This document shows, piece by piece, positions 53,797 through 62,391 of a stretch of 64,000 bases of DNA. The stretch spans positions 1 through 64,000 of the forward strand of contig NZ_JOGX01000010.1 in NCBI RefSeq assembly GCF_000719555.1. The letters are read 5' to 3'. Both the position numbers and the translations under genes were made by a program. The notes under the pieces are model-generated. The model made no database searches. It was not told where the DNA came from and saw only the letters and a list, made by a program, of their open reading frames with translations. Position 1 is the first letter of the stretch. Each line of letters opens with the position of its first letter. This DNA comes from Streptomyces sp. NRRL F-5727. Its GTDB lineage: Bacteria > Actinomycetota > Actinomycetes > Streptomycetales > Streptomycetaceae.

Positions 53797-54372
53797 ATGG
53801 ATCTCGTACCCGTCGACCGGTCCCCGTCTGCTCCCGGCACCGTCCTGATCAGCGGCATCCCCGGCAGCGGCAAGTCCACCGTCGCGGCGGCGCTCGCCGC
53901 CCGCTTCGCGATGTCCGCGCACATCGAGGTCGACGAGCTCCAGAACCTGATCGTCCGGGGCTGCCACTGGCCCACCCCGGACGGCGACCCGGAGGCCGAC
54001 CGGCAGATCTTCCTCCGGGCCCGCAACGCCTCCCTGCTCGCCGGCAGCTTCGTCACGGCCGGGTTCCTGCCGGTCGTCGACGACGTCGTCGTCCGCCGCT
54101 CCCACCTGGGCTTCTACCGCGACCAGATGACGACGGGCCCGCTGCACGTGGTCTTCCTCGCCCCCGGCCCCGACAAGGCGTGGGAACGCAACAACGCCCG
54201 CCACAAGCGCCTCACCACCAACTGGGCCTTCCTCGACGAGGCCATGCGCGAAGAACTGGCCGGCGAGGGTGTCTGGATCGACAACGCCGCCCAGACGGTC
54301 GACGAGACGGTCGACGCGGTCCTCGCCGCGACGGGCCTGACGGTCCATGGGGACCCGGAGGCCGGCGCGTAG
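53797..54372 (+). CDS. P-loop kinase-like protein
   Basis: 191 aa, soluble. Walker A is GIPGSGKST near residue 20; VDELQNLIVRG and VVDDVVVRR supply acidic residues; LAPGPDKAWERNNARHK near 125 looks like the Arg-rich lid of small-molecule kinases such as the chloramphenicol phosphotransferase or gluconate kinase group. The phosphorylated substrate is unknown. The gene is isolated: its stop lies 1 bp from the convergent Uma2 gene. Confidence 0.8.
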   Translation: MDLVPVDRSPSAPGTVLISGIPGSGKSTVAAALAARFAMSAHIEVDELQNLIVRGCHWPTPDGDPEADRQIFLRARNASLLAGSFVTAGFLPVVDDVVVRRSHLGFYRDQMTTGPLHVVFLAPGPDKAWERNNARHKRLTTNWAFLDEAMREELAGEGVWIDNAAQTVDETVDAVLAATGLTVHGDPEAGA

Positions 54373-54373
54373 C

Positions 54374-54940
54374 TCAGCCCTCCGCGCGCGGGAAGCCGTC
54401 CGTCTCCACGACGATCTCGCGCCCTTCGAGGGGGAGGACCAGGTCCTCGCCGAAGGCGATGGTCTCCTGCTCGGTGTAGGTGCCGGTCTTGGTGGGACGA
54501 CTGTGGATCGTGCAGGTCCGGTCGGACGGGTCGATGATCACGTACAGCGGAATCGCGCACTCGGCGTACATCCGGAACTTCTTCTCGAAGTCGTGGTCCC
54601 GGGTGCTCTTGGAGATCACTTCCAGAACGGCTTCAAGGTCGTGCCACTCGAAACGGCCCCGGCTGTTGAGCTTGGAGCCGGGTGCGACGACGGCGAGGTC
54701 GGGCGCGTAGCCGTACAGGCTCGACGGAAAGTCGATCATGACGTCCGAGAGGATCTCGCCGTGGCCCGCGAGCTGCTGCTCGATCTGGGGCGCGGCCTTG
54801 AGGATCACCTTCCACCGACCCCTGCCCTGCGGCGTCATGATGATCTTCCCGTCCGTGATCTCGACGTGGTAGCCGCTGGGCAGTTCGGCGTCCTCCAGCG
54901 CGTCCCATGCGCTCCGAACATCCGTCTCTGTCGTCGTCAT
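54374..54940 (-). CDS. Uma2-family (DUF820) putative endonuclease
   Basis: 188-aa protein of the Uma2 family, a PD-(D/E)xK nuclease fold. The core is YGYAPDLAVVAPGSKL (Asp), then LEAVLEVISKSTRDHDFEKKFRMYAECAIPLYVIIDP, containing the E-x-S-K-type active site and the conserved K-Y stretch. The ATG has a GGAGGTCCGC ribosome-binding site. Uma2 genes are multiplied in Streptomyces and cyanobacteria. Their biological role and any nuclease activity remain unclear. Confidence 0.88.
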   Translation of the reverse strand: MTTTETDVRSAWDALEDAELPSGYHVEITDGKIIMTPQGRGRWKVILKAAPQIEQQLAGHGEILSDVMIDFPSSLYGYAPDLAVVAPGSKLNSRGRFEWHDLEAVLEVISKSTRDHDFEKKFRMYAECAIPLYVIIDPSDRTCTIHSRPTKTGTYTEQETIAFGEDLVLPLEGREIVVETDGFPRAEG

Positions 54941-54980
54941 GCGGACCTCCGTATGCCGTCGATTCCCGCGATAGACGCCT

Positions 54981-56027
54981 TCACCCGCGCGGCGTCCCCG
55001 TCGAGTCCCGTACCACCAGCTCGCCCGGGACCGTCTCCGTGCCGTCGGCCGGGGCGTCCTCCGTGCCCATCGCCAGCCGGCCGGCGCGGACGCCGGAGTC
55101 GTGGAGCGGGAGGCGGACGGTGGTCAGGGCAGGGACCGCGTCGACCGAGAACGGCAGGTCGTCGAAGCCGGCCACCGAGACGTCGCCGGGGATGGACAGG
55201 CCCCGCTCCCGCAGCGCCGCGCAGACGCCCAGGGCCACCGTGTCGTTGGCGGCGACGATCGCCGTCAGCTCCGGGTCGCGGTCGAGGAGCCCGGCGACGG
55301 CCGCGTGGCCGGAGGCGCGGTCGTACGGGCCGTGGACGGTCGGCCCCTCGGCGACGCCCGCCGCCGCGAGGGCCTCCCGGTGACCCTCCAGGCGGTGCCG
55401 GGTGGTGGTGCGGTCGGCGGGGCCCGCGACGTAACCGATCCGCGTGTGGCCGAGGCCGAGCAGGTGCTCGGTGAGGCGGCGCCCGCCGGTGCGGTTGTCG
55501 AAGACCAGCGCGGCGGTGTGCGCGTCCCCCGGCACCGGCGGCCGGCCGCACAGCACGACCCGCGTCCCCGCCTCGGCCATCCGCGACAGCTTGGCGGCGG
55601 TCGCGGCCAGGTGCTCCGGGTCCTCCAGCGAGCCGCCCATGAGGATCACGGCGGCGGCGCGCTGCCGCTGGAGCAGGGTGAGGTAGGTGAGCTCGCGCTC
55701 GGGGGAGCCGCCGGTGTTGCAGACGACCGCCAGCTTCTCGCCGCCCGCGCGGCCCGACGCGCCCTCGCCGATCGCACTCTGCGCCGCGCTCGCCATGATC
55801 CCGAAGAAGGGGTCGGCGATGTCGTTGACGAGCACCCCGACCAGGTCGGAGGTGGCGGCGGCGAGCGAGCTGGCGGGCCCGTTGAGGACGTAGTCCAGCT
55901 CCTCGACGGCCTTCAGGACCCGCTCCCGCGTCGACGCCGCCACCGGGTAGTTGCCGTTCAGGACGCGGGAGACGGTCGCGGGGGAGACGCGGGCGCGGGC
56001 GGCCACGTCCGAAAGGGTGACGGTCAT
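54981..56027 (-). CDS. LacI-family repressor of the DUF993 operon
   Basis: 348 aa. LacI helix-turn-helix at the N-terminus: MTVTLSDVAARARVSPATVSRVLNG, with hinge region to about 60. The periplasmic-binding-like effector domain follows (LVGVLVNDIADPFFG; AAAVILMGGSL; TRIGYVAGPADRTTTRHRLEGHREAL; AIVAANDTVALGVCAALRERGL; VSVAGFDDLPFSVDAVPALTTV). It is divergent from a three-gene catabolic operon. The 208-bp gap holds two AGAAAGCGCTTTCT-type palindromes, standard LacI-family operators, so the regulator likely represses both directions until a sugar-like ligand binds. Confidence 0.93.
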   Translation of the reverse strand: MTVTLSDVAARARVSPATVSRVLNGNYPVAASTRERVLKAVEELDYVLNGPASSLAAATSDLVGVLVNDIADPFFGIMASAAQSAIGEGASGRAGGEKLAVVCNTGGSPERELTYLTLLQRQRAAAVILMGGSLEDPEHLAATAAKLSRMAEAGTRVVLCGRPPVPGDAHTAALVFDNRTGGRRLTEHLLGLGHTRIGYVAGPADRTTTRHRLEGHREALAAAGVAEGPTVHGPYDRASGHAAVAGLLDRDPELTAIVAANDTVALGVCAALRERGLSIPGDVSVAGFDDLPFSVDAVPALTTVRLPLHDSGVRAGRLAMGTEDAPADGTETVPGELVVRDSTGTPRG

Positions 56028-56123
56028 CGCGTGCGTACCTCCGACATCGCGTGCACGGCTCCAAGGCCGTAGGCGTTGGGGCCTTGTCCGGCGTGATGTC
56101 GGCAGGCTAGCGTCATCTGCGGC

Positions 56124-56137
56124 AGAAAGCGCTTTCT
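56124..56137. promoter_or_regulatory. LacI-family operator 1
   Basis: AGAAAGCGCTTTCT, a perfect 14-bp palindrome with the CG centre usual for LacI-family operators. Confidence 0.85.
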
Positions 56138-56148
56138 ATCGTCGCGCC

Positions 56149-56161
56149 GGAAGCGCTTTCT
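56149..56161. promoter_or_regulatory. LacI-family operator 2
   Basis: GGAAGCGCTTTCT, a near-perfect copy of operator 1 centred 24 bp downstream. A half-site (GGCGCTTTCC, 56170-56179) follows. The operators span the region 57-112 bp before the operon start. Confidence 0.75.
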
Positions 56162-56235
56162 GCCCGCATGGCGCTTTCCGTCGTGCTTCCACGCGGTGAT
56201 CGAGGGCGCAGCCCCGCCGGAGAGAGGAACCTTCC

Positions 56236-57387
56236 ATGACACGCAGGACCGTCCGCATCGCCATGAACGGCGTCACCGGACGCATGGGCTACCGCCAGCA
56301 CCTCGTCCGCTCGATCCTCGCCCTCCGCGAGCAGGGCGGCCTCGACCTCGGCGACGGACGGGTCCTCTGGCCCGAGCCCGTCCTCGTCGGCCGCCGCGAG
56401 CACGCCCTGCGCGCCCTCGCCGAGCAGCACGGCCTCACCGAGTGGTCCACCGACCTCGACGCCGTCCTCGCCGACGACTCCATCGACGTCTACTTCGACG
56501 CCCAGGTCACCTCGGCCCGCGTCGACGCCCTCACCAAGGCGATCGCCGCCGGCAAGCACATCTACACCGAGAAGCCCACCGCCGCCGACTTCGCCGGCGC
56601 CCTGGAGCTCGCCCGGCTCGCCGACGCCCGGGGCATCAAGCACGGCGTCGTCCAGGACAAGCTCTTCCTCCCCGGCCTGCGGAAGCTCAAGCGGCTCATC
56701 GACGGCGGCTTCTTCGGCGAGATCCTGTCCGTCCGCGGCGAGTTCGGCTACTGGGTCTTCGAGGGCGACTGGCAGGAGGCCCAGCGGCCCAGCTGGAACT
56801 ACCGCTCCGAGGACGGCGGCGGGATCGTCGTCGACATGTTCCCGCACTGGGAGTACGTCCTCCACGAGCTCTTCGGCCGGGTCACCTCCGTCTCCGCCGA
56901 GATCGCCACCCACATCCCGCGCCGCTGGGACGAGCGGGGCAAGCCGTACGAGGCGACCGCCGACGACGCCGCCTACGGCACCTTCCACCTGGAGGGCGGC
57001 GCCATCGCCCAGATCAACTCCTCCTGGGCCGTCCGCGTCCACCGCGACGAGCTCGTCGAGTTCCAGGTCGACGGCACCGAGGGCTCCGCCGTCGCCGGCC
57101 TGCGCAACTGCCGCGTCCAGCACCGCGGACTGACCCCCAAGCCGGTCTGGAACCCCGACATCCCCGCCACCTACTCCTTCCGCGAGCAGTGGCAGGAGGT
57201 CCCCGACAACGCCGACTTCGACAACGGCTTCAAGGCCCAGTGGGAGCTCTTCCTCCGGCACGTCGCCCTCGACGAGCCCTACCACTGGGACCTGCTCGCC
57301 GGCGCCCGCGGCGTCCAGCTCGCCGAACTCGGCCTGAAGTCCGCCGCCGAGGGCCGACGCCTCGACGTCCCGGAGGTGTCGCTGTGA
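56236..57387 (+). CDS. Gfo/Idh/MocA-family oxidoreductase
   Basis: NAD(P)-dependent sugar or cyclitol dehydrogenase, 383 aa. The Rossmann start is variant (VRIAMNGVTGRMGYRQHLVRS); the conserved lysine stretch GKHIYTEKPTAADFAGALEL holds EKP; RGEFGYWVFEGDWQEAQRPSWNYRSEDGGGIVVDMFPHWEYVL contains the catalytic Asp-His region. ATG with AGAGAGGA. First gene of a coupled three-gene operon behind LacI operators. Substrate unknown, probably a hydroxylated carbohydrate oxidised at one position. Confidence 0.88.
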   Translation: MTRRTVRIAMNGVTGRMGYRQHLVRSILALREQGGLDLGDGRVLWPEPVLVGRREHALRALAEQHGLTEWSTDLDAVLADDSIDVYFDAQVTSARVDALTKAIAAGKHIYTEKPTAADFAGALELARLADARGIKHGVVQDKLFLPGLRKLKRLIDGGFFGEILSVRGEFGYWVFEGDWQEAQRPSWNYRSEDGGGIVVDMFPHWEYVLHELFGRVTSVSAEIATHIPRRWDERGKPYEATADDAAYGTFHLEGGAIAQINSSWAVRVHRDELVEFQVDGTEGSAVAGLRNCRVQHRGLTPKPVWNPDIPATYSFREQWQEVPDNADFDNGFKAQWELFLRHVALDEPYHWDLLAGARGVQLAELGLKSAAEGRRLDVPEVSL

Positions 57388-58538
57388 CCCTCCGCCTCCC
57401 GATCCCCGGCGGCGGCACGCGCGCGTACCAGCCCCGCACCGAGCCGCTCGCGCCCGCCGCGGCCGGCCCGCTCACCTCCCGTACGGTCTTCTCCGCCGCG
57501 CACGTCGTCGCCGACCCGTACGCCGACACCACCCCCGACGGCCCCGCCGCCGTCGACTGGGACGCCACCCTCGCCTTCCGCCGCCACCTGTGGTCCCACG
57601 GCCTCGGCGTCGCGGAGGCCATGGACACCGCCCAGCGCGGCATGGGCCTCGACTGGTCCGGCGCCGCCGAACTGATCCGCCGCAGCGCCGCCGAGGCGAG
57701 GGCCGAGGGCGGCCGGATCGCCTGCGGCGTCGGCACCGACCAGCTCACCGGCCCGGCCTCGCTGCCGGAGATCCGGGCCGCGTACGAGGAGCAGCTCGCC
57801 CTCGTCGAGGAGTCCGGCGCCCAGGCCGTCCTCATGGCCTCCCGCGCCCTCGCCGCCGCGGCGACCGGCCCCGAGGACTACCTCGACCTCTACGGCCACC
57901 TGCTGCGCCAGGCCGCCGAACCGGTGGTCCTGCACTGGCTGGGCCCGATGTTCGACCCGGCCCTGGAGGGCTACTGGGGCTCCGCCGACCTCGACGCGGC
58001 CACCGAGACCTTCCTCGACGTCATCGCCGCGCACCCCGACAAGGTCGACGGCGTCAAGATCTCCCTCCTCGACGCGGGCCGCGAGATCGCACTCCGCCGC
58101 CGCCTCCCCGAGGGCGTCCGCTGCTACACCGGCGACGACTTCCACTACCCGGAACTGATCGCGGGCGACGACCAGGGCTTCAGCCACGCCCTGCTCGGCA
58201 TCTTCGACCCGCTCGGCCCGCTGGCCGCGGAGGCCGTCCGGGTCCTGGACACCGGCGACACGGCGGGCTTCCGCAAGCTCCTCGACCCGACCGTCGCCCT
58301 CTCCCGGCACCTCTTCGAGCCGCCGACCCGCTACTACAAGACGGGCGTGGTCCTCCTCGCCTGGCTCGCCGGCCACCAGGAGCACTTCACCATGGTCGGC
58401 GGCCTCCACTCGGCCCGCTCCCTGCCGCACCTGGCCCGCGCCTACGAACTCGCCGACGGACTCGGCCTCTTCCCGGACCCGGCCCGCGCGGAGTCCCGGA
58501 TGCGCGCCCTCCTCACCGTCCACGGAGTGCCCCAGTGA
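57384..58538 (+). CDS. DUF993 protein (dihydrodipicolinate synthase-like fold)
   Basis: 384 aa, DUF993 family. These proteins are thought to have a DapA-like TIM barrel. Seen: RTVFSAAHVVADPYAD, HGLGVAEAMDTAQRGMGLDW, RIACGVGTDQL, VVLHWLGPMFDPALEGYWG, DGVKISLLDAGREIALRRRLPEGVRCYTGDDFHYPELI (VDGVKIS bears a Lys where DapA-type enzymes form a Schiff base). An aldolase or hydratase role in sugar breakdown is an inference. The GTG start overlaps the dehydrogenase stop (GTGA), and the stop overlaps the next GTG. Confidence 0.8.
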   Translation: MTLRLPIPGGGTRAYQPRTEPLAPAAAGPLTSRTVFSAAHVVADPYADTTPDGPAAVDWDATLAFRRHLWSHGLGVAEAMDTAQRGMGLDWSGAAELIRRSAAEARAEGGRIACGVGTDQLTGPASLPEIRAAYEEQLALVEESGAQAVLMASRALAAAATGPEDYLDLYGHLLRQAAEPVVLHWLGPMFDPALEGYWGSADLDAATETFLDVIAAHPDKVDGVKISLLDAGREIALRRRLPEGVRCYTGDDFHYPELIAGDDQGFSHALLGIFDPLGPLAAEAVRVLDTGDTAGFRKLLDPTVALSRHLFEPPTRYYKTGVVLLAWLAGHQEHFTMVGGLHSARSLPHLARAYELADGLGLFPDPARAESRMRALLTVHGVPQ

Positions 58539-59338
58539 ACCCCGACCGCTTCAGCATCAACCAGATGACGGTGCAGCAGCTCCCGCTCCCCGAACTGGTC
58601 GCGGAGTGCGTCCGCCTCGGCGTCCCCGGGATCGGCCTGTGGCGCGATCCGGTGAAGGAGTACGGCGTCGACGAGACCGCGGCCCTGATCCAGGAGGCGG
58701 GGCTGACCGTCACCACCCTCTGCCGGGGCGGCTTCTTCACCAGCGACGGCTGGGAGGCCGACAACCGGGCGGCGATCGACGAGGCGGCGGCGCTCGGCAC
58801 CGACACCCTCGTCCTGGTCTCCGGCGGCCTGCCCGCCGGCAGCCGCGACCTGCCCGGCGCCCGCGCGCGCATAGCCGACGCGATCGGCGTCCTCGCCCCC
58901 TACGCGGGCGAACGCGGGGTGCGGCTCGCCATCGAACCCCTCCACCCCATGTACGCCTCCGACCGGTGCGCGATCTCCACCCTGGACCAGGCCCTGGACA
59001 TCGCCGAGCGCCACCCGGCGGAGCAGGTGGGCGTCACCGTCGACACGTACCACCTGTGGTGGGACGAGAACGCCCCGGCCGCGGTCGAACGCGCCGCCGC
59101 CGGCGGCCGCGTCCACTCCTTCCAGCTCGCCGACTGGACGACCCCCCTCCCGGAGGGCGTCCTCAACGGCCGGGGTCAGCTCGGCACGGGGGCCATCGAC
59201 CTCACCTGGTGGGCGGCCCTCCTCGAACGGGTCGGCTACACGGGCCCGGTAGAGGTCGAACTCTTCAACGACGCGCTGTGGGCGAGGGACGGCGTCGAGG
59301 TCCTGGAGGAGACCCTGGAGGCATTCCTCAAGGTCTGA
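58535..59338 (+). CDS. Sugar phosphate isomerase/epimerase-like protein
   Basis: TIM-barrel protein of the AP endonuclease 2/IolE-like superfamily, 267 aa. Seen: FSINQMTVQQLPLPELVAECVRLGVPGIGLW, VRLAIEPLHPMYASDRCAI (Glu and His metal ligands), VGVTVDTYHLWWDENAPA (Asp and His) and PVEVELFNDALWARDG (final Glu). The GTG start is coupled to the DUF993 stop. It ends the operon before two hairpins. It probably isomerises or dehydrates the product of the upstream dehydrogenase. Confidence 0.85.
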   Translation: MNPDRFSINQMTVQQLPLPELVAECVRLGVPGIGLWRDPVKEYGVDETAALIQEAGLTVTTLCRGGFFTSDGWEADNRAAIDEAAALGTDTLVLVSGGLPAGSRDLPGARARIADAIGVLAPYAGERGVRLAIEPLHPMYASDRCAISTLDQALDIAERHPAEQVGVTVDTYHLWWDENAPAAVERAAAGGRVHSFQLADWTTPLPEGVLNGRGQLGTGAIDLTWWAALLERVGYTGPVEVELFNDALWARDGVEVLEETLEAFLKV

Positions 59339-59357
59339 CCCGCGCCCACCGGAACCA

Positions 59358-59382
59358 GGCCCCCGCGTGCGCGGCGGGGGCC
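59358..59382. terminator. Hairpin terminator 1 after the DUF993 operon
   Basis: A 9-bp stem (GGCCCCCGC with complement) and a 7-nt loop 19 bp after the operon stop. Confidence 0.6.
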
Positions 59383-59388
59383 CTCCCG

Positions 59389-59417
59389 GCCCGGCCCCGT
59401 GTGCGGCGGGGCCGGGC
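59389..59417. terminator. Hairpin terminator 2 between convergent genes
   Basis: An 11-bp stem (GCCCGGCCCCG with complement) and a 7-nt loop, ending at the last base of the DUF937 gene. Tandem hairpins serve convergent transcripts. Confidence 0.6.
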
Positions 59418-59881
59418 TACTTCGTCCCGCCGTCCAGCAGGCCGCCGAGGCCGCCGCCCTTCTTCGCGGCGGCCCGCCTGGTCAGCACCGCCAGGACGAC
59501 CGGGACCAGCAGGTCGACCGCGCGGCGGGCGGTCGCGGGCGGCAGGCCGGTGCGCCGGGCGACCGCGTCGGCGGCGGGCTTCGCCAGCCTGCCGAGGACG
59601 CCGGCCAGCAGGCCGCCGGCCGCGAGGCCCCCGAAGCCGGCGACGCCCTGGAGGGGCGCCTCCGCCGACGCGGCCTCGTCGACGGCGGCCTGCACGTCGG
59701 CGGCGCTGCCCGGTTCGGCCGCCGCCTCCCGCAGGTTGCCCGAGAGTTCCGCGACCGAGCCGTCCACCAGGGCCCGGGCGCCGGCCGGGTCGGTGCCGGC
59801 GAGGTCGGCGATCTCCGCCAGACGGTCCTCGCCGAGTTCGGCCAGGACCTCGTCGCGGAAGGAGTCAGTGCTGTCGCTCAT
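59417..59881 (-). CDS. DUF937 (YidB-like) protein
   Basis: 154 aa. An acidic N-terminus (SFRDEVLAELGEDRLAEIADLAG) is followed by a Gly/Ala-rich part with GFGGLAAGGLLAGVLGRLAKPAADAVARRTGLPPATARRAVDLLVPVVLAVLTRRAAAK and a GGLGGLLDGG end, the usual DUF937 layout. I start at the ATG at 59881. Proteins of this family are widespread in bacteria; their function is not established. It lies convergent to the DUF993 operon and divergent from the recD-like gene (100 bp apart). Confidence 0.8.
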   Translation of the reverse strand: MSDSTDSFRDEVLAELGEDRLAEIADLAGTDPAGARALVDGSVAELSGNLREAAAEPGSAADVQAAVDEAASAEAPLQGVAGFGGLAAGGLLAGVLGRLAKPAADAVARRTGLPPATARRAVDLLVPVVLAVLTRRAAAKKGGGLGGLLDGGTK

Positions 59882-59981
59882 GTCCGAAACGCTACGGTCC
59901 CTCCCCGTGTCCGGCACCCCGGCCCGGGAGTTGTCCACAGCCCCGCCCCCCGCTGTCGGCGGCCTTCGCTACGGTCGGTGC

Positions 59982-62213
59982 ATGTCCAACGAGGGTCAGC
60001 CGTACCGCCCCGCCGTCCTGGAGGGCGTGCTGGAGAGGATCACGTACGCCAACGAGGAGAGCGGCTACACGGTCGCCCGGGTCGACACCGGCCGGGGCGC
60101 CGGGGAGCTGCTCACCGTCGTCGGCGCGCTGCTCGGCGCCCAGCCGGGGGAGTCGCTGCGGATGGAGGGGCGGTGGGGGTCGCACCCGCAGTACGGGCGC
60201 CAGTTCCACGTGGACAACTACCAGACCGTGCTCCCCGCGACCATCCAGGGCATCCGCCGCTATCTCGGCTCCGGCCTGGTCAAGGGCATCGGCCCGGTCT
60301 TCGCCGACCGGATCACCACCCACTTCGGCCTGGACACCCTCGACATCCTGGAGGAGGCCCCGGGCCGGCTGATCGAGGTCCCCGGCCTCGGGCCGAAGCG
60401 GACGAAGAACATCACCGCCGCCTGGGAGGAGCAGAAGGCGATCAAGGAGGTGATGGTCTTCCTCCAGACCGTCGGCGTCTCCACGTCCATCGCCGTCCGC
60501 ATCTACAAGCAGTACGGCGACGAGTCGATCTCCGTCGTGCGCGAGCGGCCCTACCGGCTCGCCGCCGACGTCTGGGGCATCGGCTTCCTCACCGCCGACC
60601 GGATCGCCCAGTCCGTCGGCATCCCGCACGACAGCCCGGAGCGGGTGAAGGCCGGCCTGCAGTACGCCCTCTCCCAGTCCGCCGACCAGGGGCACTGCTT
60701 CCTCCCCGAGGAGCGGCTGATCGCCGACTCGGTGAAGCTGCTCCAGGTGGACACGGGGCTCGTCATCGAGTGCCTCGCCGAGCTGGCCGAGGACCCGGAG
60801 GGGGTCGTCCGGGAGGCGGTCCCCGGCCCGGAGGGCGAGCCGGTCACGGCCGTCTACCTGATCCCCTTCCACCGGGCCGAGCTCTCCCTCGCCGGGCAGC
60901 TGCGGCGCCTGCTGCGCGCCCCGGAGGACCGGATGCCGGCCTTCCGGGACGTGGCCTGGGACAAGGCGCTGGCGTGGCTCGCGGACCGCACGGGGGCCAC
61001 GCTGGCGCCCGAGCAGGAGCAGGCCGTCCGGCTGGCCCTGACGGAGAAGGTCGCGGTCCTCACCGGCGGCCCCGGCTGCGGCAAGTCCTTCACGGTGCGG
61101 TCCGTCGTGGAGCTGGCCCGGGCCAAGAAGGCCAAGGTGGTCCTCGCGGCGCCGACCGGTCGCGCGGCCAAGCGGCTCGCCGAGCTGACCGGCGCCGAGG
61201 CGTCCACCGTCCACCGGCTGCTGGAGCTGAAGCCGGGCGGGGACGCGGCGTACGACCGGGACCGGCCGCTCGACGCCGACCTCGTGGTGGTCGACGAGGC
61301 GTCGATGCTCGACCTGCTGCTCGCCAACAAGCTGGTCAAGGCGGTCGCGCCGGGAGCCCATCTGCTTCTGGTGGGGGACGTGGACCAGCTGCCCTCGGTC
61401 GGCGCCGGGGAGGTCCTGGGCGACCTGCTGGCCCCCGGCAGCCCGGTCCCCGCCGTCCGGCTGACCCGGATCTTCCGCCAGGCCCAGCAGTCCGGCGTGG
61501 TCACCAACGCCCACCGGATCAACGGCGGGCTGCCGCCCACCACCACCGGCCTGCCGGACTTCTTCCTCTTCGCGGAGGAGGAGACGGAGGACGCGGCCCG
61601 GGTCGCCGTCGAGGTCGCCGCGCGGCGCATTCCGGCCAGATTCGGCCTCGACCCGCGCCGGGACGTGCAGGTCCTGGCCCCCATGCACCGCGGCCCGGCC
61701 GGCGCGGGCGCGCTGAACGGGCTGCTCCAGCAGGCCATCACCCCGGCCCGCCCGGACCTCCCGGAGAAGCGGTTCGGCGGCCGGGTGTTCCGGGTGGGTG
61801 ACAAAGTGACCCAGATCAGGAACAACTACGAGAAGGGGGCGAACGGGGTCTTCAACGGTACGGTCGGGGTGGTGACGGCGCTGGACCCCGTGGAGCAGCG
61901 CCTGACCGTCCGGACGGACGAGGACGAGGAGGTGCCGTACGGCTTCGACGAACTGGACGAGCTGTCCCACGCGTACGCGGTCACCATCCACCGTTCGCAG
62001 GGCAGTGAGTATCCGGCCGTGGTGATCCCGGTCACCATGAGTGCGTGGATGATGCTCCAGCGGAACCTGCTCTACACGGCCGTGACCCGGGCGCGGAAGC
62101 TCGTCGTCCTGGTCGGTTCGCGTCGCGCGATCGCCCAGGCGGTCCGTACGGTCTCGGCCGGCCGGCGCTTTACCGCACTGGCTCACCGGCTCACAGGGCC
62201 TGCCCCCGTGTGA
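59982..62213 (+). CDS. RecD2-like ATP-dependent DNA helicase
   Basis: 5'-3' superfamily 1 helicase of 743 aa, RecD2 type (no RecBC partner; Streptomyces uses AdnAB/other end-processing). N-terminal OB-like region, then helix-hairpin-helix repeats (IKGIGPVFADRI and EVPGLGPKRTKNITAAW near residues 105-150). Helicase motif I is GGPGCGKSFT (K368), motif II VVVDEASMLD, motif III LLLVGDVDQLPSVG, motif IV/V-like THRxxQG: VTIHRSQGSEYPAVVIPV and the C-terminal LLYTAVTRARKLVVLVG. ATG at 59982. Thought to act in DNA repair or replication-fork handling. Confidence 0.94.
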   Translation: MSNEGQPYRPAVLEGVLERITYANEESGYTVARVDTGRGAGELLTVVGALLGAQPGESLRMEGRWGSHPQYGRQFHVDNYQTVLPATIQGIRRYLGSGLVKGIGPVFADRITTHFGLDTLDILEEAPGRLIEVPGLGPKRTKNITAAWEEQKAIKEVMVFLQTVGVSTSIAVRIYKQYGDESISVVRERPYRLAADVWGIGFLTADRIAQSVGIPHDSPERVKAGLQYALSQSADQGHCFLPEERLIADSVKLLQVDTGLVIECLAELAEDPEGVVREAVPGPEGEPVTAVYLIPFHRAELSLAGQLRRLLRAPEDRMPAFRDVAWDKALAWLADRTGATLAPEQEQAVRLALTEKVAVLTGGPGCGKSFTVRSVVELARAKKAKVVLAAPTGRAAKRLAELTGAEASTVHRLLELKPGGDAAYDRDRPLDADLVVVDEASMLDLLLANKLVKAVAPGAHLLLVGDVDQLPSVGAGEVLGDLLAPGSPVPAVRLTRIFRQAQQSGVVTNAHRINGGLPPTTTGLPDFFLFAEEETEDAARVAVEVAARRIPARFGLDPRRDVQVLAPMHRGPAGAGALNGLLQQAITPARPDLPEKRFGGRVFRVGDKVTQIRNNYEKGANGVFNGTVGVVTALDPVEQRLTVRTDEDEEVPYGFDELDELSHAYAVTIHRSQGSEYPAVVIPVTMSAWMMLQRNLLYTAVTRARKLVVLVGSRRAIAQAVRTVSAGRRFTALAHRLTGPAPV

Positions 62214-62391
62214 AAGATCACGGAGGACTACCGGAACCGGGGCGAAGGGGGCAGGATGAGCAGGTTGGCGGCACTGAGTGCCGCCGATTGGCCCAATGGC
62301 GACCCCGAGTGCACTCTCCTGAGCCAAGTGGGGGATGGTAGAGACAGTCAGGGCACCTCGAAGAAGAGGCACTACGTCGGTGAGGGATGAC

